Origin: UBA5951 sp012269555
Lineage (GTDB): Bacteria; Pseudomonadota; Alphaproteobacteria; Puniceispirillales; Puniceispirillaceae
Reading direction: 5' to 3'
DNA: 64,000 nucleotides
Assembly (NCBI GenBank): GCA_038147755.1
Contig: JAYQTS010000008.1
Coordinates: 186,001-250,000, forward strand
The notes under the pieces are model-generated. The model was not told the DNA's origin, made no database searches, and saw nothing but the letters and a program-made list of their open reading frames with translations. The position numbers were made by a program, and so were the translations under genes. Positions 18,562-28,737 of the stretch are shown here, one piece after another. The number at the start of each line of letters is the position of its first letter. Position 1 is the first letter of the stretch.

Positions 18562-19671
18562 ATGACTATTGATTCTGAACAAATGGATGCGAATACTCGT
18601 TCAATAAATTCCACCGAAATAGGTGCTATACTGGCGTCGTCTAGACGAAACAAAAATATTTCGTTGCAGGAGTTATCCGATAGTCTGAGAATTCCTAAAA
18701 TGTATCTAAAATATTTGGAAAATTCTGATTTTGCAAATTTACCGGGCATTGCTTATGTCCCCGGATATATTCGCAGTTATTGCAAGGCTACAGGTATAGA
18801 TAGTGGAGCACTTGTAGCAGCATATATTGCTTCAGTAGAAGAAGACGAAGTCCTGCCAATTTATGACGTTCCCGGACAGGCGTTGGTTCCAAAGCTATCT
18901 AAAAGTTCCATTGCAATGATAACTGTTTTACTTGCTGTTTTTGGATATACGGCTTGGTTTATTTTTTTAAGAGATGAACCAGACCAAATAGCATCTATAC
19001 CAACATTGCTTGAAAACGCGCCGATGGAAATGGAATCATTTGATGTGGCAAATTCAGAACCACATAACTTTGAAAGTAAACAAATAAGTGAGACCATCAA
19101 ATCAAAAAATATCGAGGCAACTGTACTGGATAGTTCTATGTCTTCAAGCACACAAACAGCTCAGATTTCAAAAAACATTACGTCTAAAGTTGAAGAAATA
19201 TCAGTAAATGAAGAAATTAAAAACGAAAATAAGTTGCAAATTTTGGAAAAAAGTTCTGAAAGTGAAACACAGACTGCAGAATTTGAAGATTTAAATGTCT
19301 TACAAAATAAAATTAATCCAAGTGATAGTCAAAATGGATTAGCATTTGACCAGATAATTGAATCTACTAACCCTTCTTCTGCTGTTGCAAAAGGCATTGA
19401 ACTTTCTGATACCCTAACAATAAAAGCGACCGCTTCTTCTTGGATTGAAATGGTAAATTCGAATGGTGATGTAATCACAAGTAAACTTCTTAGACCAGGA
19501 GATAGTATTGCCGCAAATCTGGGAGATAAATTATATTTTACAACTGGTAATGCTGGTGCGTTGATATTTGAAATGATAGACGTACCTGCTTTTAAAATTG
19601 GTAAAATTGGCGAGATAATTAGAGATTTACCATTGAATGCAGATAGCATTATTAGTAGAAAGTTTGATTAA
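18562..19671 (+). CDS. RodZ-like helix-turn-helix membrane protein
   Basis: 369 residues. An N-terminal HTH_25 domain (about 18-90: GAILASSRRNKNISLQELSD, then FANLPGIAYVPGYIRSYC) is followed by one membrane helix at about 115-136. A long acidic, Ser-rich linker leads to a C-terminal DUF4115 domain (about 285-350: IKATASSWIEMVNSNGDV). This is the RodZ architecture, which links MreB to the cell-wall elongation machinery. It lies upstream of ispG, a pairing seen widely in proteobacteria. The extended linker is long but unremarkable. Confidence 0.86.
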   Translation: MTIDSEQMDANTRSINSTEIGAILASSRRNKNISLQELSDSLRIPKMYLKYLENSDFANLPGIAYVPGYIRSYCKATGIDSGALVAAYIASVEEDEVLPIYDVPGQALVPKLSKSSIAMITVLLAVFGYTAWFIFLRDEPDQIASIPTLLENAPMEMESFDVANSEPHNFESKQISETIKSKNIEATVLDSSMSSSTQTAQISKNITSKVEEISVNEEIKNENKLQILEKSSESETQTAEFEDLNVLQNKINPSDSQNGLAFDQIIESTNPSSAVAKGIELSDTLTIKATASSWIEMVNSNGDVITSKLLRPGDSIAANLGDKLYFTTGNAGALIFEMIDVPAFKIGKIGEIIRDLPLNADSIISRKFD

Positions 19672-19804
19672 AGCTTTTTTAATAAAGCCTTAAATGTAAA
19701 AAAGACTAATATCTGATTAAATGATTAATTTTAGCTATAATTTCTTATATCTATTGCTCTAAATTGATATCAATAGTAAGAATCAATATGTGGTGTATTG
19801 TCTG

Positions 19805-20920
19805 ATGACACTCTCTTATAATAATCGTCCCTTTCGAATGATAGAACGTCGTAAAACTCGGCAAATAATGGTCGGTGATGTCGCTGTTGGTGGAGATGCA
19901 CCTATTTCTGTTCAGACAATGACTAATACACTGACATCAGATGCTCAAGCAACTATTGAGCAAATCATTTCAGTTGCAGAGGCAGGAGCAGACCTGGTAA
20001 GAGTCTCATGTCCTGATAAAGATAGCACAAATGCTCTCAGGAAAATTTGTGATTCAAGCCAAATACCAATTATTGCTGATATTCATTTTCATTATAAAAG
20101 GGCAATTGAGGCAGCAGATGCAGGAGCAGCATGCTTAAGAATTAACCCGGGCAATATTGGTAATGCTACCAGGGTTGCAGAAGTGGTGGCAGCAGCGAAA
20201 GCAAATAATTGTTCAATTCGTATTGGTGTTAATGCCGGCTCTTTAGAAAAAAATTTACTTGAAAAATATGCCGAACCATGCCCAGAAGCATTGGTTGAGT
20301 CTGCGTTGGATAATGCAAGGTTATTAGAAAAGCATAATTTTGAAAACTATAAAATATCTGTTAAAGCATCAGATATATTTCTTTCGGTAGCAGCTTATCA
20401 GCAATTGTCAGAGGTAATAGATTGCCCACTTCATATTGGTATAACTGAGGCGGGAGGGCTTAGAGCAGGAACGGTCAAATCTTCAATTGGTTTAGGAAAT
20501 TTATTGTGGGCTGGCATTGGTGACACTATAAGAGTTTCTTTATCTGCAGATCCAACAGAAGAAGTTAAAGTTGGTTACGAGCTTTTAAAATCACTTGGGC
20601 TAAGACGAAGAGGCGTTACTGTCATCTCATGTCCATCTTGCGCTAGGCAACAATTTGATGTGATTAAGTCTGTAGCCGAAATAGAGGAAAGACTGTCACA
20701 TATTAATAAACCGATAACGGTATCCATTATTGGTTGTGTTGTTAATGGTCCTGGTGAAGCAAAAGAAACAGATATTGGCTTAACGGGCGGTGGAAGAGGT
20801 ACTCATCAAATATATTTATCAGGTATGGCTGACCATCGCTTAAAGGATGAAAACATAGTTGAACATGTTGTAAATCTTGTCGAAGAACGTGTAACTTTAC
20901 TAGAAAAAGGAAAAAAATAA
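19805..20920 (+). CDS. ispG: 4-hydroxy-3-methylbut-2-enyl-diphosphate synthase
   Basis: 371 residues from the ATG at 19805; GTG codons at 19790 and 19793 are alternative starts but the family usually begins a few residues before the IERRKTRQIMVG motif. The [4Fe-4S] ligands are visible: SCPSCAR and the later IGCVVNGPGEA. The TIM-barrel half contains SVQTMTNT and ADIHFHYKRAI. It catalyses the penultimate step of the MEP isoprenoid pathway. It is followed by hisS 36 bases downstream. Confidence 0.95.
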   Translation: MTLSYNNRPFRMIERRKTRQIMVGDVAVGGDAPISVQTMTNTLTSDAQATIEQIISVAEAGADLVRVSCPDKDSTNALRKICDSSQIPIIADIHFHYKRAIEAADAGAACLRINPGNIGNATRVAEVVAAAKANNCSIRIGVNAGSLEKNLLEKYAEPCPEALVESALDNARLLEKHNFENYKISVKASDIFLSVAAYQQLSEVIDCPLHIGITEAGGLRAGTVKSSIGLGNLLWAGIGDTIRVSLSADPTEEVKVGYELLKSLGLRRRGVTVISCPSCARQQFDVIKSVAEIEERLSHINKPITVSIIGCVVNGPGEAKETDIGLTGGGRGTHQIYLSGMADHRLKDENIVEHVVNLVEERVTLLEKGKK

Positions 20921-20956
20921 AATTATCTCTGGCATAGCATTAGAAAGGCTTGGTTA

Positions 20957-22206
20957 ATGAAACCGATGCAACCTGTTCGAGGCACCGCTGATTTGATGCC
21001 AAGACAAAAATCACAAATGAATTTTGTTGTTGAAAAAGCTATTATGATAGCAGGCAGGTATGGCTTCCAGTCAATGGAAACCCCAATCTTTGAATTTACA
21101 GAGGTTTTTAGTAGGCCACTTGGAGAGAGTTCTGATGTGGTGGCAAAAGAAACCTATAGTTTTGAGGATAGGGGTGGTACCAGTCTAACGCTTAGGCCCG
21201 AGGGCACGGCCTCTGTTATGAGAGCATTAATAAGCAATGGTCTTACACAAACATTACCTCAAAAATTTTTTTATTCCGGACCTATGTTTAGGTATGAAAG
21301 GCCCCAAAAAGGTAGGATGAGGCAATTTCATCAAATCGGATGCGAATTTATTGGAACTTTTGAGCCTTTGGCAGATGCGGAAGTGATTAGTTGCGCTGCC
21401 CATCTATTGTTAGAGTTAGGTATTCTGGATAAATGTAAATTATACTTGAATTCACTTGGAGATGCTGAAAGTAGAGATAAATACCGCTCGGTTTTAATAG
21501 GTTATTTAAAAAACTATAGTGCGTCACTTTCGAAAGATAGTCAGCGAAGACTAGCTTTGAATCCCCTTCGAATACTTGACTCTAAGGCAATAGAAGATAG
21601 AGAAATTATTAAAAATGCTCCAAAATTAAATGAATTTTTAACTGTAAATTCTAAAGAGCATTTTAAACGAGTCACTGACGCACTAGAAAAGTCCTTAATT
21701 AATTGGCAATTAGATACAAATCTGGTGCGAGGGCTCGACTACTATTCTCATACTGCATTCGAATTTGTTACAGATGCATTGGGGTCTCAAGGTACTGTTA
21801 TTGGAGGCGGACGTTATGATGGATTATCTTCTATGTTGGGGGTCCAAATATTGGCGCTGTTGGATTTGCTGCTGGAGTTGAAAGATTAACGTTTTTAATA
21901 GAAAAAACAGAAGAATTTAAATATGACATAGCTGTTATTATTGCTGATGATGAGGCGTCAGTGGAAGCTTTTGCACTTGCACAGAAATTACGTTCTGTTG
22001 GATTAAAAGTGGATATCCCATTTGCATCTCAACTTGGTAAAAAGTTAAAACGTGCAAATTCCTTGGGGTGCTCTTTGAGTCTGATTATTGGAAAAGATGA
22101 AATTAATAGTAATACGCTTCAAATCAAATTTATGGAAAGTGGAGAGCAGAAAAAAATTGCAAAATCCGAAGCGGTAGCGTTCGTCGAACGGCTTTTGAAG
22201 AGTTAA
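20957..22206 (+). CDS. hisS: histidyl-tRNA synthetase, single-base frameshift
   Basis: 416 residues if one base is restored. Class II motifs are intact: motif 1 region RGTADLMP, motif 2 FYSGPMFRYERPQKGRMRQFHQ, and LVRGLDYYSHTAFEF with GGGRYDGL. At 21838-21842 there are five G where six are needed: the printed frame becomes GVQILALL and stops, whereas adding a G gives GGPNIGAVGFAAGVERL, the family motif 3, and continues to 22206. HisS is essential, so the lesion is almost certainly a read error. The C-terminal anticodon-binding domain occupies about residues 325-416. Confidence 0.93.
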
Positions 22207-22225
22207 GAAAAGGACATACAGCTAA

Positions 22226-23302
22226 ATGAGTCTTGAAAAAAATATCTCTAGATTATTGTCCAGAAAAGATGAAATTGAAGATAGATTAGTTTCTTCTTCA
22301 TTGAGCCCATCAGAACTGACGAATTTATCTAAAGAACTGGCAGAAATACGCCCGGTGGTAGACCAAGCTGTAAAGTTACAGAAGCTGAAAACTGAGCTTA
22401 ATGATGCATTGATACTATTAAAAGATCCAGAAGCAGACTTAGATATGAAATCACTGGCAGATGAAGAAATAAAAGAAATTCGTCCAAAAATTATTGAAGA
22501 AGAACATATGCTTAAACTCCTTCTTCTACCGAAAGATAAAGATGACTCACGAAATGCAATTTTGGAAATTAGAGCAGGAACTGGTGGTGAAGAAGCAGCT
22601 CTGTTTGGAGCTGATCTATTTGGTATGTATCAAAAATTTGCATCGGAGCAAGGCTGGCGTTTTGAAATAATGGAGATTTCAGAAACTGGCATTGGGGGTT
22701 ACAAAGAAGCGGCTGCGAATATTTCAGGACAGGAGGTATTTGCTAAGCTTAAGTTTGAATCTGGAGTGCACCGTGTTCAACGTGTTCCTGATACAGAAAC
22801 TGGTGGCAGAATACACACTTCTGCAGCAACAGTAGCTGTATTACCAGAGGCAGAGGAAGTCGATGTTGATATTAAGGAAACTGACCTTAGGATAGATATT
22901 TTCCGTTCGTCAGGACCAGGAGGACAGTCGGTTAACACAACTGACTCGGCTGTACGTATAACACATGTGCCAACGGGAATTGTTGTTAGTCAGCAAGATG
23001 AGAAATCACAGCATAAAAATAGAGCTAAAGCGATGAAAATCCTTCGCTCAAGACTATATGATGCCGAGAGAGCGAAGCAAAATGCAGAAAGGGCGGCATC
23101 TCGAAAAGGGCAAGTCGGTTCCGGAGATAGGTCAGAGCGAATCCGAACTTACAACTTTCCTCAAGGAAGAGTTACAGACCATAGAATAAATTTGACACTT
23201 TACAAGCTAGATAAAATTTTATTGGGGGAATCTTTAAATGAAATTATCGATGCCCTTTTAGCTGAAGAGCAAGCTCAAAAGCTAGCAGACGGTCAGAGTT
23301 AG
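22226..23302 (+). CDS. prfA: peptide chain release factor 1
   Basis: 358 residues. The catalytic GGQ is at 232-234 in SSGPGGQSVNTTDSAVRITH. A Pro-x-Thr element (PDT, 188-190) precedes GGRIHTSAATVAVLPE, marking class 1 release factors; UAA/UAG specificity is inferred from overall RF1 rather than RF2 likeness. It terminates translation and is methylated on the GGQ Gln by PrmC, whose gene begins 8 bases downstream. Confidence 0.96.
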   Translation: MSLEKNISRLLSRKDEIEDRLVSSSLSPSELTNLSKELAEIRPVVDQAVKLQKLKTELNDALILLKDPEADLDMKSLADEEIKEIRPKIIEEEHMLKLLLLPKDKDDSRNAILEIRAGTGGEEAALFGADLFGMYQKFASEQGWRFEIMEISETGIGGYKEAAANISGQEVFAKLKFESGVHRVQRVPDTETGGRIHTSAATVAVLPEAEEVDVDIKETDLRIDIFRSSGPGGQSVNTTDSAVRITHVPTGIVVSQQDEKSQHKNRAKAMKILRSRLYDAERAKQNAERAASRKGQVGSGDRSERIRTYNFPQGRVTDHRINLTLYKLDKILLGESLNEIIDALLAEEQAQKLADGQS

Positions 23303-23310
23303 ATTGTAAT

Positions 23311-24183
23311 ATGCTGGTGAATAGCATCATTCAGAATGCCGCAATTGCGCTTAATCAAAGATGTGGAGATAGGGCAATATTCGAAGCACGTGTATTGCTT
23401 GGTATTGCGATTGGTAACCAAGAAGCTGTTTATCCTCATATGAATATTCAAATTAACGAAAAACAAGAACGACAATTTTACAAACTTATTGTTGAAAGAA
23501 TAAATGGTAAGCCGATTAGTAGAATTAGAGGGTGGAGAGAATTTTGGTCGCACCGTTTTAAATTGAATGAATCAACTCTAGACCCACGTCCAGAGAGTGA
23601 ACTTTTAGTTGAAAAGGCAGTTTTTTTTGCTCGGTCTAAACTTTTACATAAAAATGAAAATCTTAGGTTGTTAGATCTTGGAACAGGAAGCGGATGTTTG
23701 CTTCTTTCATGTCTTAGTGAGTTAGAGCATGCAGTAGGAATTGGGATTGATATAAGCCAAGAGGCCATAATTCAAGCTAGAGAAAACGCTCAGTTATTGA
23801 AATTAAAGGAACGCTCAGAATTTTTTAGGTCTAATTGGTTCGAGGGGCTTAGAAATTTAAAATTTGATATAATATTGTGTAATCCACCTTATATTTCGCG
23901 TGAGGAAAAACAAGATTTACAGGATGAAGTTTTGATATTTGACCCAGAACAAGCATTATTTTCAGATAAGAAAGGGTTAGCAGATTATGAAATAATTTTT
24001 TCCAATTTAGCAAAATATTTAAATTCAAATGGTATTGCTTTAATAGAGATCGGTTATAATCAATTAGAAAGAGTTTCTGACTTGGCACATCTATCGAATT
24101 TACATGTTTACAACGTTTCTAAAGATTTACAGGGAATTCCTCGTTGTATGATACTTTGTCGCCCGAATAACACAATTTTATAA
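23311..24183 (+). CDS. prmC: release factor glutamine methyltransferase
   Basis: 290 residues. An N-terminal helical domain precedes the methyltransferase core with LLDLGTGSGCLLLS (about 120-133) and the catalytic NPPY at 191-194 (CNPPYISREEK). It methylates the GGQ Gln of RF1 and RF2. Directly downstream of prfA, the standard operon. Confidence 0.95.
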   Translation: MLVNSIIQNAAIALNQRCGDRAIFEARVLLGIAIGNQEAVYPHMNIQINEKQERQFYKLIVERINGKPISRIRGWREFWSHRFKLNESTLDPRPESELLVEKAVFFARSKLLHKNENLRLLDLGTGSGCLLLSCLSELEHAVGIGIDISQEAIIQARENAQLLKLKERSEFFRSNWFEGLRNLKFDIILCNPPYISREEKQDLQDEVLIFDPEQALFSDKKGLADYEIIFSNLAKYLNSNGIALIEIGYNQLERVSDLAHLSNLHVYNVSKDLQGIPRCMILCRPNNTIL

Positions 24184-24352
24184 AAAAATAAAAAAAAACC
24201 CAAAAATTAGCAATTTTTACTTGTTATTTGTGTTTAGTCGTGTCTTATATACTCCAGTATATTGTACTAAAAGTACTGTGTTATAATAGCTAATCTCCGA
24301 AAAAAGAACGGAACACCAGTATAAGTCTGGTTTAATTGGCAACGGATATTTA

Positions 24353-24892
24353 ATGAGACCAAACAATCAAAACGGAAAGCGTTCACGTGGGCGCGGACGC
24401 CGTCCTAGCGGTTTTAATCAACCAAATGTTAATAGAAATACGACATTTGAGTCGAATGGCCCTGAAGGTAAGTTGAGAGGCAATGCCCAGCAGCTGTACG
24501 AAAAATATACTGCTCTCGCACAGGATGCTAACTCATCTAGTGAGAGGATTTCCGCAGAAGCTTTTAGCCAATTTGCCGACCATTATTATAGAGTTCATCA
24601 GACTATTCTCGCCAGCATAGAACAAAAACGTAACTCTCATGATAATAAATCAGATGACAAACAAAAACTTACAGATGTTGATAAATCCATCATTGATAAT
24701 AGTAATGAATCCAATAAAGGTATTAATGAAAAAGACACTAATAATTTAGAATTAGAAAAGGAAGAAAAATCAAAAGCAGATGTAAATGTCGAGCAAGGAA
24801 GTGATGAGATATCTACAGCTGTTCTTGATAAAGCATCCAATTCTAAAACTAATGCCGATGTTCAACCAAAATCGGATGACGCAGTAGCTTAG
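24353..24892 (+). CDS. DUF4167 domain protein
   Basis: 179 residues. The basic Arg/Gly-rich N-terminus (NGKRSRGRGRRP) and the segment FESNGPEGKLRGNAQQLYEKYTALAQDA ... FADHYYRVHQTI identify DUF4167, which in alphaproteobacteria normally follows prmC as here. The C-terminal half is acidic, Lys/Asn-rich and probably disordered. The basic start suggests nucleic-acid binding, but no function is established. Confidence 0.88.
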   Translation: MRPNNQNGKRSRGRGRRPSGFNQPNVNRNTTFESNGPEGKLRGNAQQLYEKYTALAQDANSSSERISAEAFSQFADHYYRVHQTILASIEQKRNSHDNKSDDKQKLTDVDKSIIDNSNESNKGINEKDTNNLELEKEEKSKADVNVEQGSDEISTAVLDKASNSKTNADVQPKSDDAVA

Positions 24893-24950
24893 AATACTTA
24901 ATAAATCTCGACTTGTGAACTTTCCTACTGTTAAAATTTTCTGCTATTAA

Positions 24951-25707
24951 TCAAGCAAAAATTAATTGGTCATCTCTATGCACCGCGCCAGTTTTTATCA
25001 CTCTTGCAAAAACCCCAAGGTTACTATGACCAAAATACGACCGCATTTTTTGCGGGAGTGATTCATTTGTACTCTGGCCTGTTTCAGCGCTTAAATTTAT
25101 GGCATTACACCGACCTACTGGCGATAAAAATTCTAACTCAGCATCTCCAATTTTTCCTCTTCGGCCAATCCAACTAAATTCTTCAAATGGGTAATTTGTT
25201 GTTATCCATAAGTTTAACCTAAACCTGAAATAGGACTGATCAAGTTGAAAGACATTGATTAGTTCATCTGCAGAAGCTGTGGCTCCAATGCTTATCCATT
25301 GGTCTCGTGTGTCACTTAAGCCACCTTTTTCAGCTTCAATTAGACTAAGGGTTATTTTTTTCAGGGCTTGAGAGGTCCCCAACTTTTTTGGCAAAAACAT
25401 CTCTTCTATCATAATCAGTAAGATTATATTGTTCTTCGAATTTATCTATTTTTAGAATAAGAGGGTTCGTTGTTAATAGTTTGAGACTTATTTTAGCGAG
25501 CGTTGGTTGGTTTACTAATTGTTTAAAGTGTGTCTTTGGGAGCCACGGTGTTGAGTAACTAGTTTTTTGTTTTGGTATTGGTATAAGCGCAAACTGCCTA
25601 TCATTCTCGATTAATTTATTTTTTTGTAAAATACAATTTTCTTTTTCAAATCCTTGCATTCCCTTTACAGGAAAGAAATGTATTGATTGAATTTTTTTAA
25701 TCAACAT
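24951..25707 (-). CDS. MOSC domain protein, single-base frameshift
   Basis: 251 residues if one extra G in the GGGG run (plus-strand CCCC at 25377-25380) is removed. The N-terminal part (IQSIHFFPVKGMQGFE, NDRQFALI) is the MOSC beta-barrel domain; the C-terminal part has FSWIGRRGKIGDAELEFLSPVGRCNAIN and HSNLGVFARVIKTGAV, the MOSC core with its conserved Cys. MOSC proteins bind molybdenum cofactor or carry sulfur. The two printed fragments overlap at the lesion. A carrier or reductase role is inferred from the family. Confidence 0.82.
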
Positions 25708-25824
25708 AACTCAGGGTCTATCTCTTTGGTAAAATCCTTATCTTTTTATTTTTGTTTGAATAGGACAAATTTTCAAAAAGCTAGTCTAAAGAAGTTCTTG
25801 CGTAATTATTAATATTATTCTTCC

Positions 25825-27222
25825 TTACGTATTTTTTACGTTTTTAACCGTTTTCTGAAATTGCTCATACTCAATTTCAGGTAGATTCTTTCCTGTAGGT
25901 AGATTTATGGTCATGGGGTTTACTTGCCTACGATTAACTAAAATCTCATAGTGTAAATGGGGGCCAGTTGACCGGCCTGTCGATCCGACAAAGCCAATGA
26001 CCTGTCCCTGATCTACTTGTGCGCCAGCGTAAACTCCTTTTGCTATACCAGATAAATGAGCGTATGCTGTCTGATAAGTGTTATTATGTCTTATTCGTAT
26101 ATATCTTCCATAATTACCGTTCCAACCCGCTATTTCTATCCGGCCACTGCCAGCAGCCAAAACAGGTGTTCCAGTTGGAACAGCAAAGTCAACTCCCTTA
26201 TGAAGTTTATTGTATCCTGATATTGGATGTTTGCGCATCCCATAGCTAGAAGAAAGTCTTGCACCATTCACAGGAGTGCGCATTAGTGTTCTTACTGCGG
26301 ACTTTCCATTTTCATCATACCAACCAATGTTACCGTTATTATTTTTATGCATATAATATCCAATTGGTTTTCCAGATAACACCATACCAACATAATGTAC
26401 ATCACCAACCGATAAAGTTTCTCCTGTTATTCTATCTGTTGTTTTTTTGTAAACTAACTCGAACTCGTCTCCCTCTTGCAACTGTCTCTGAAAATCTACT
26501 GAGAAACCCATTACGCGCATAAAATTGTCAAGGGCAGATAATGGAACATCGGCGGCTACCGCTGCCTCATATAATGTAACATTGATTATACCTGAGGCAT
26601 GGATAAATTCTGAGTCGATAGGTCGTATTGCCTGTAACCCTCTCCAAGAACCAAGCTCGTTTTTAAAAATGAAATAGTCCAATTTTTCTGATTGATTTAT
26701 TTTCAAGGCTACAGGTTGATTGTAATCGTCAAACCCAATTATGAAATTCATACCAATGCCTAGTTTTCTGACATTGATTTTTTGAGAGACAATCTCTGCA
26801 ATTTGGTAAAGATCATTGGAGGAAAAATTTGCACGTTTAAGAATATCTGCTAATGTTTCATTTTTATTTAGTGCTAAACTTGTCTCTCTTTTTATAAAAA
26901 GATTGGCCTCTTTCGCCAAAAGACCACCAAGTGTAGAAGCAGACACAGGGAGAACGTCTTCGATAGATGGGCGTATTAGTGGTCCTTCCATTTCGACTAA
27001 ATCACCACCTAAGAGCAAAATAAGATCTGGTTTTGGTATTGGTGCAATGTTAGTTTCTAGTTTGATATGTGATTGATTAGTCTGATATATATGGTTCTTA
27101 ACTCTATCAGTATTAGAAAATGCAGTGTTTACGTTCGGCAATATTACAAACGCAATGATAAAAACGAAAAATGGCATAACTAAATGACATTTTAGATTTA
27201 TCGTTCTTACTATTTGAAACAT
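25825..27222 (-). CDS. M23 family murein endopeptidase
   Basis: 465 residues from the ATG at 27222; a TTG four codons upstream is an alternative. A hydrophobic N-terminal segment (about 13-32) is a signal anchor. The central part has a LysM/OapA-like region (NKNETLADILKRANFSSNDLYQIAEIV). The C-terminal LytM domain shows the zinc ligands H341 and D345 (LHKGVDF) and H422/H424 (GPHLHYE), plus AYAHLSG. It likely cleaves peptidoglycan cross-links, as MepM does in enteric bacteria. Upstream of zur on the same strand. Confidence 0.9.
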   Translation of the reverse strand: MFQIVRTINLKCHLVMPFFVFIIAFVILPNVNTAFSNTDRVKNHIYQTNQSHIKLETNIAPIPKPDLILLLGGDLVEMEGPLIRPSIEDVLPVSASTLGGLLAKEANLFIKRETSLALNKNETLADILKRANFSSNDLYQIAEIVSQKINVRKLGIGMNFIIGFDDYNQPVALKINQSEKLDYFIFKNELGSWRGLQAIRPIDSEFIHASGIINVTLYEAAVAADVPLSALDNFMRVMGFSVDFQRQLQEGDEFELVYKKTTDRITGETLSVGDVHYVGMVLSGKPIGYYMHKNNNGNIGWYDENGKSAVRTLMRTPVNGARLSSSYGMRKHPISGYNKLHKGVDFAVPTGTPVLAAGSGRIEIAGWNGNYGRYIRIRHNNTYQTAYAHLSGIAKGVYAGAQVDQGQVIGFVGSTGRSTGPHLHYEILVNRRQVNPMTINLPTGKNLPEIEYEQFQKTVKNVKNT

Positions 27223-27415
27223 AGATTTGATCAATCGCCGGGTTCCTTATTTAAAAAACCAATAAAAATCGCGAGTTTGAAAAATCACTATCTTTTTATT
27301 ACGAGGCAAAACTCTAAAGGTCAATCTAAAAATTTTTAAAACTTTATTAGATTCAGATAATTAAGCTTAGTTTATAATTTAAAACTGAAACCAAATAATC
27401 TTTTAATCGTTGTTA

Positions 27416-27826
27416 TTATGCGCCCAAGCAATTATTACATAACCCGTGAAATTCGATATGTGTCTTGGGTGCACTAAGTCCAAACTTTGCTGCTCTTAAA
27501 TTTAAATAATCTGATAATTCCTCATCCATTACTTCTGACACCCTTTCACATTTTTGACAGATGGTGAAAGCTGTCATATGGGTTATCTCACATAAATTAT
27601 GTTCGCAAGCAATAAAAGCATTCATGCTTTCAATTCGATGAACCTTACCAATCTCAATCAGTTTTTCTAGTGCCCGATAAACTTGGGGCGGGGCTTTTAA
27701 ACCGTATTCTCGCAATTTATCAAGAAGAGAATACGCGCTTAGAGGCGTATTAGCCTTCGCAAGTACTTTTAATACTAGCGTTTGATTTTTCGTAAGTTTA
27801 AGTTTTGGTGTTATTTTTTGTTTCAT
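27416..27826 (-). CDS. zur: zinc uptake regulator Zur (Fur family)
   Basis: 136 residues. The winged-helix region APPQVYRALEKLIEIGKVHRIES binds DNA. Two CxxC pairs, C90-C93 and C130-C133, form the structural zinc site, and the metal-sensing region HNLCEITHMTAFTIC is present, pointing to Zur rather than Fur. It lies 39 bases after znuB, the usual place, and its target is the operator at 29524-29540. It represses zinc import when zinc is plentiful. Confidence 0.9.
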   Translation of the reverse strand: MKQKITPKLKLTKNQTLVLKVLAKANTPLSAYSLLDKLREYGLKAPPQVYRALEKLIEIGKVHRIESMNAFIACEHNLCEITHMTAFTICQKCERVSEVMDEELSDYLNLRAAKFGLSAPKTHIEFHGLCNNCLGA

Positions 27827-27865
27827 TTTTAATTCTATGTCTAATTTGATGTTAGGTTTGCATTT

Positions 27866-28662
27866 TTAAGTATCTTTGAGAATTAAATTTTTTGAGATGG
27901 TGAATAAAAATAAAATAAGTGAGGCGACAATAATACTGGGGCCTGCTGGTATATCAAATTCCAAAGAGCTAAAAAGTCCAAATAAAACTGAGCTAATACC
28001 GAAAAGTATTGCTATGATAGCCATTTGCTCTGGGCTGGTAGAAAAATGACGTGCTGATGCAGCGGGGATAATCAATAATGCTGTTAGCAGCATAACACCG
28101 ACGATTTTCATAGAAATGGCTATAACCAGCGCTAACATGATCATAAAGAAGAAGTTAGAACGCTGGGGGTCTAGTCCCTCTGCTTCAGCAATTTCTGGGC
28201 TAACTGTGGCGGCAAAAAGTTTTTTCCAAACTAAAATAAGACAAATTAAAACTAATAAAACGCCAACCCATATGATTAAAATGTCTCGTTTTGTAATGGA
28301 TAGTATATCTCCAAATAAAAATCCCATTAAATCTACCCTTTCCCTGGTCATAAATGAAAGAGCGATAAGTCCAAGAGCAATCGTAGAATGGGCCAGCAAT
28401 CCAAGTAAAGTATCGGATGACAATTTCTGACCTTTCTGTAAAAATAATAGAGCAAACGCCACAAAAACGCTTGTTATAAATACTGACAGAGTGATATTTA
28501 TCTGTAAAAACAAGGCTAGAGCTACGCCTAAAAGGGCGGAGTGTGATAAAGTATCTCCGAAATAAGCTAGTCTGCGCCATACAACAAAGCATCCGAGTGG
28601 TCCCACAACCGTTGCAACACCAACCCCTCCGATAATTGAACGGATAAAAAATCGTCAAGCAT
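27866..28662 (-). CDS. znuB: zinc ABC transporter permease ZnuB, single-base frameshift near start
   Basis: 265 residues if the T6 run (plus-strand A at 28646-28651) gains one base: the ATG at 28662 then reads MLDDFFIRSIIGGVGV and joins ATVVGPLGCFVVWRRLAYFGDTLSHSALLG, the standard start of ZnuB. Without it the frame would lack the first membrane helix. The rest is an intact set of about eight hydrophobic helices with the ZnuB loop FGDTLSHSALLGVAL and AEGLDPQRSNF. It forms the membrane channel with ZnuC. It lies between znuC and zur. Confidence 0.9.
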
Positions 28663-28737
28663 AGTTTTGTCCGATTACTAATGTGCCTATATCAAACCTT
28701 TGAAACACTTGTCTTTTGAAGCATAGGTTATTTAAAT

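Noticed and set aside
21961..22206. A separate 81-residue gene after hisS.
   Set aside because: It is the C-terminal anticodon-binding domain of HisS, reached by adding one G at 21838-21842.
24206..24222. Short AT hairpin after prmC (AAAAATT/AATTTTT) considered as a terminator.
   Set aside because: The stem is only A-T pairs and no clear T-tract structure follows; too weak to call.
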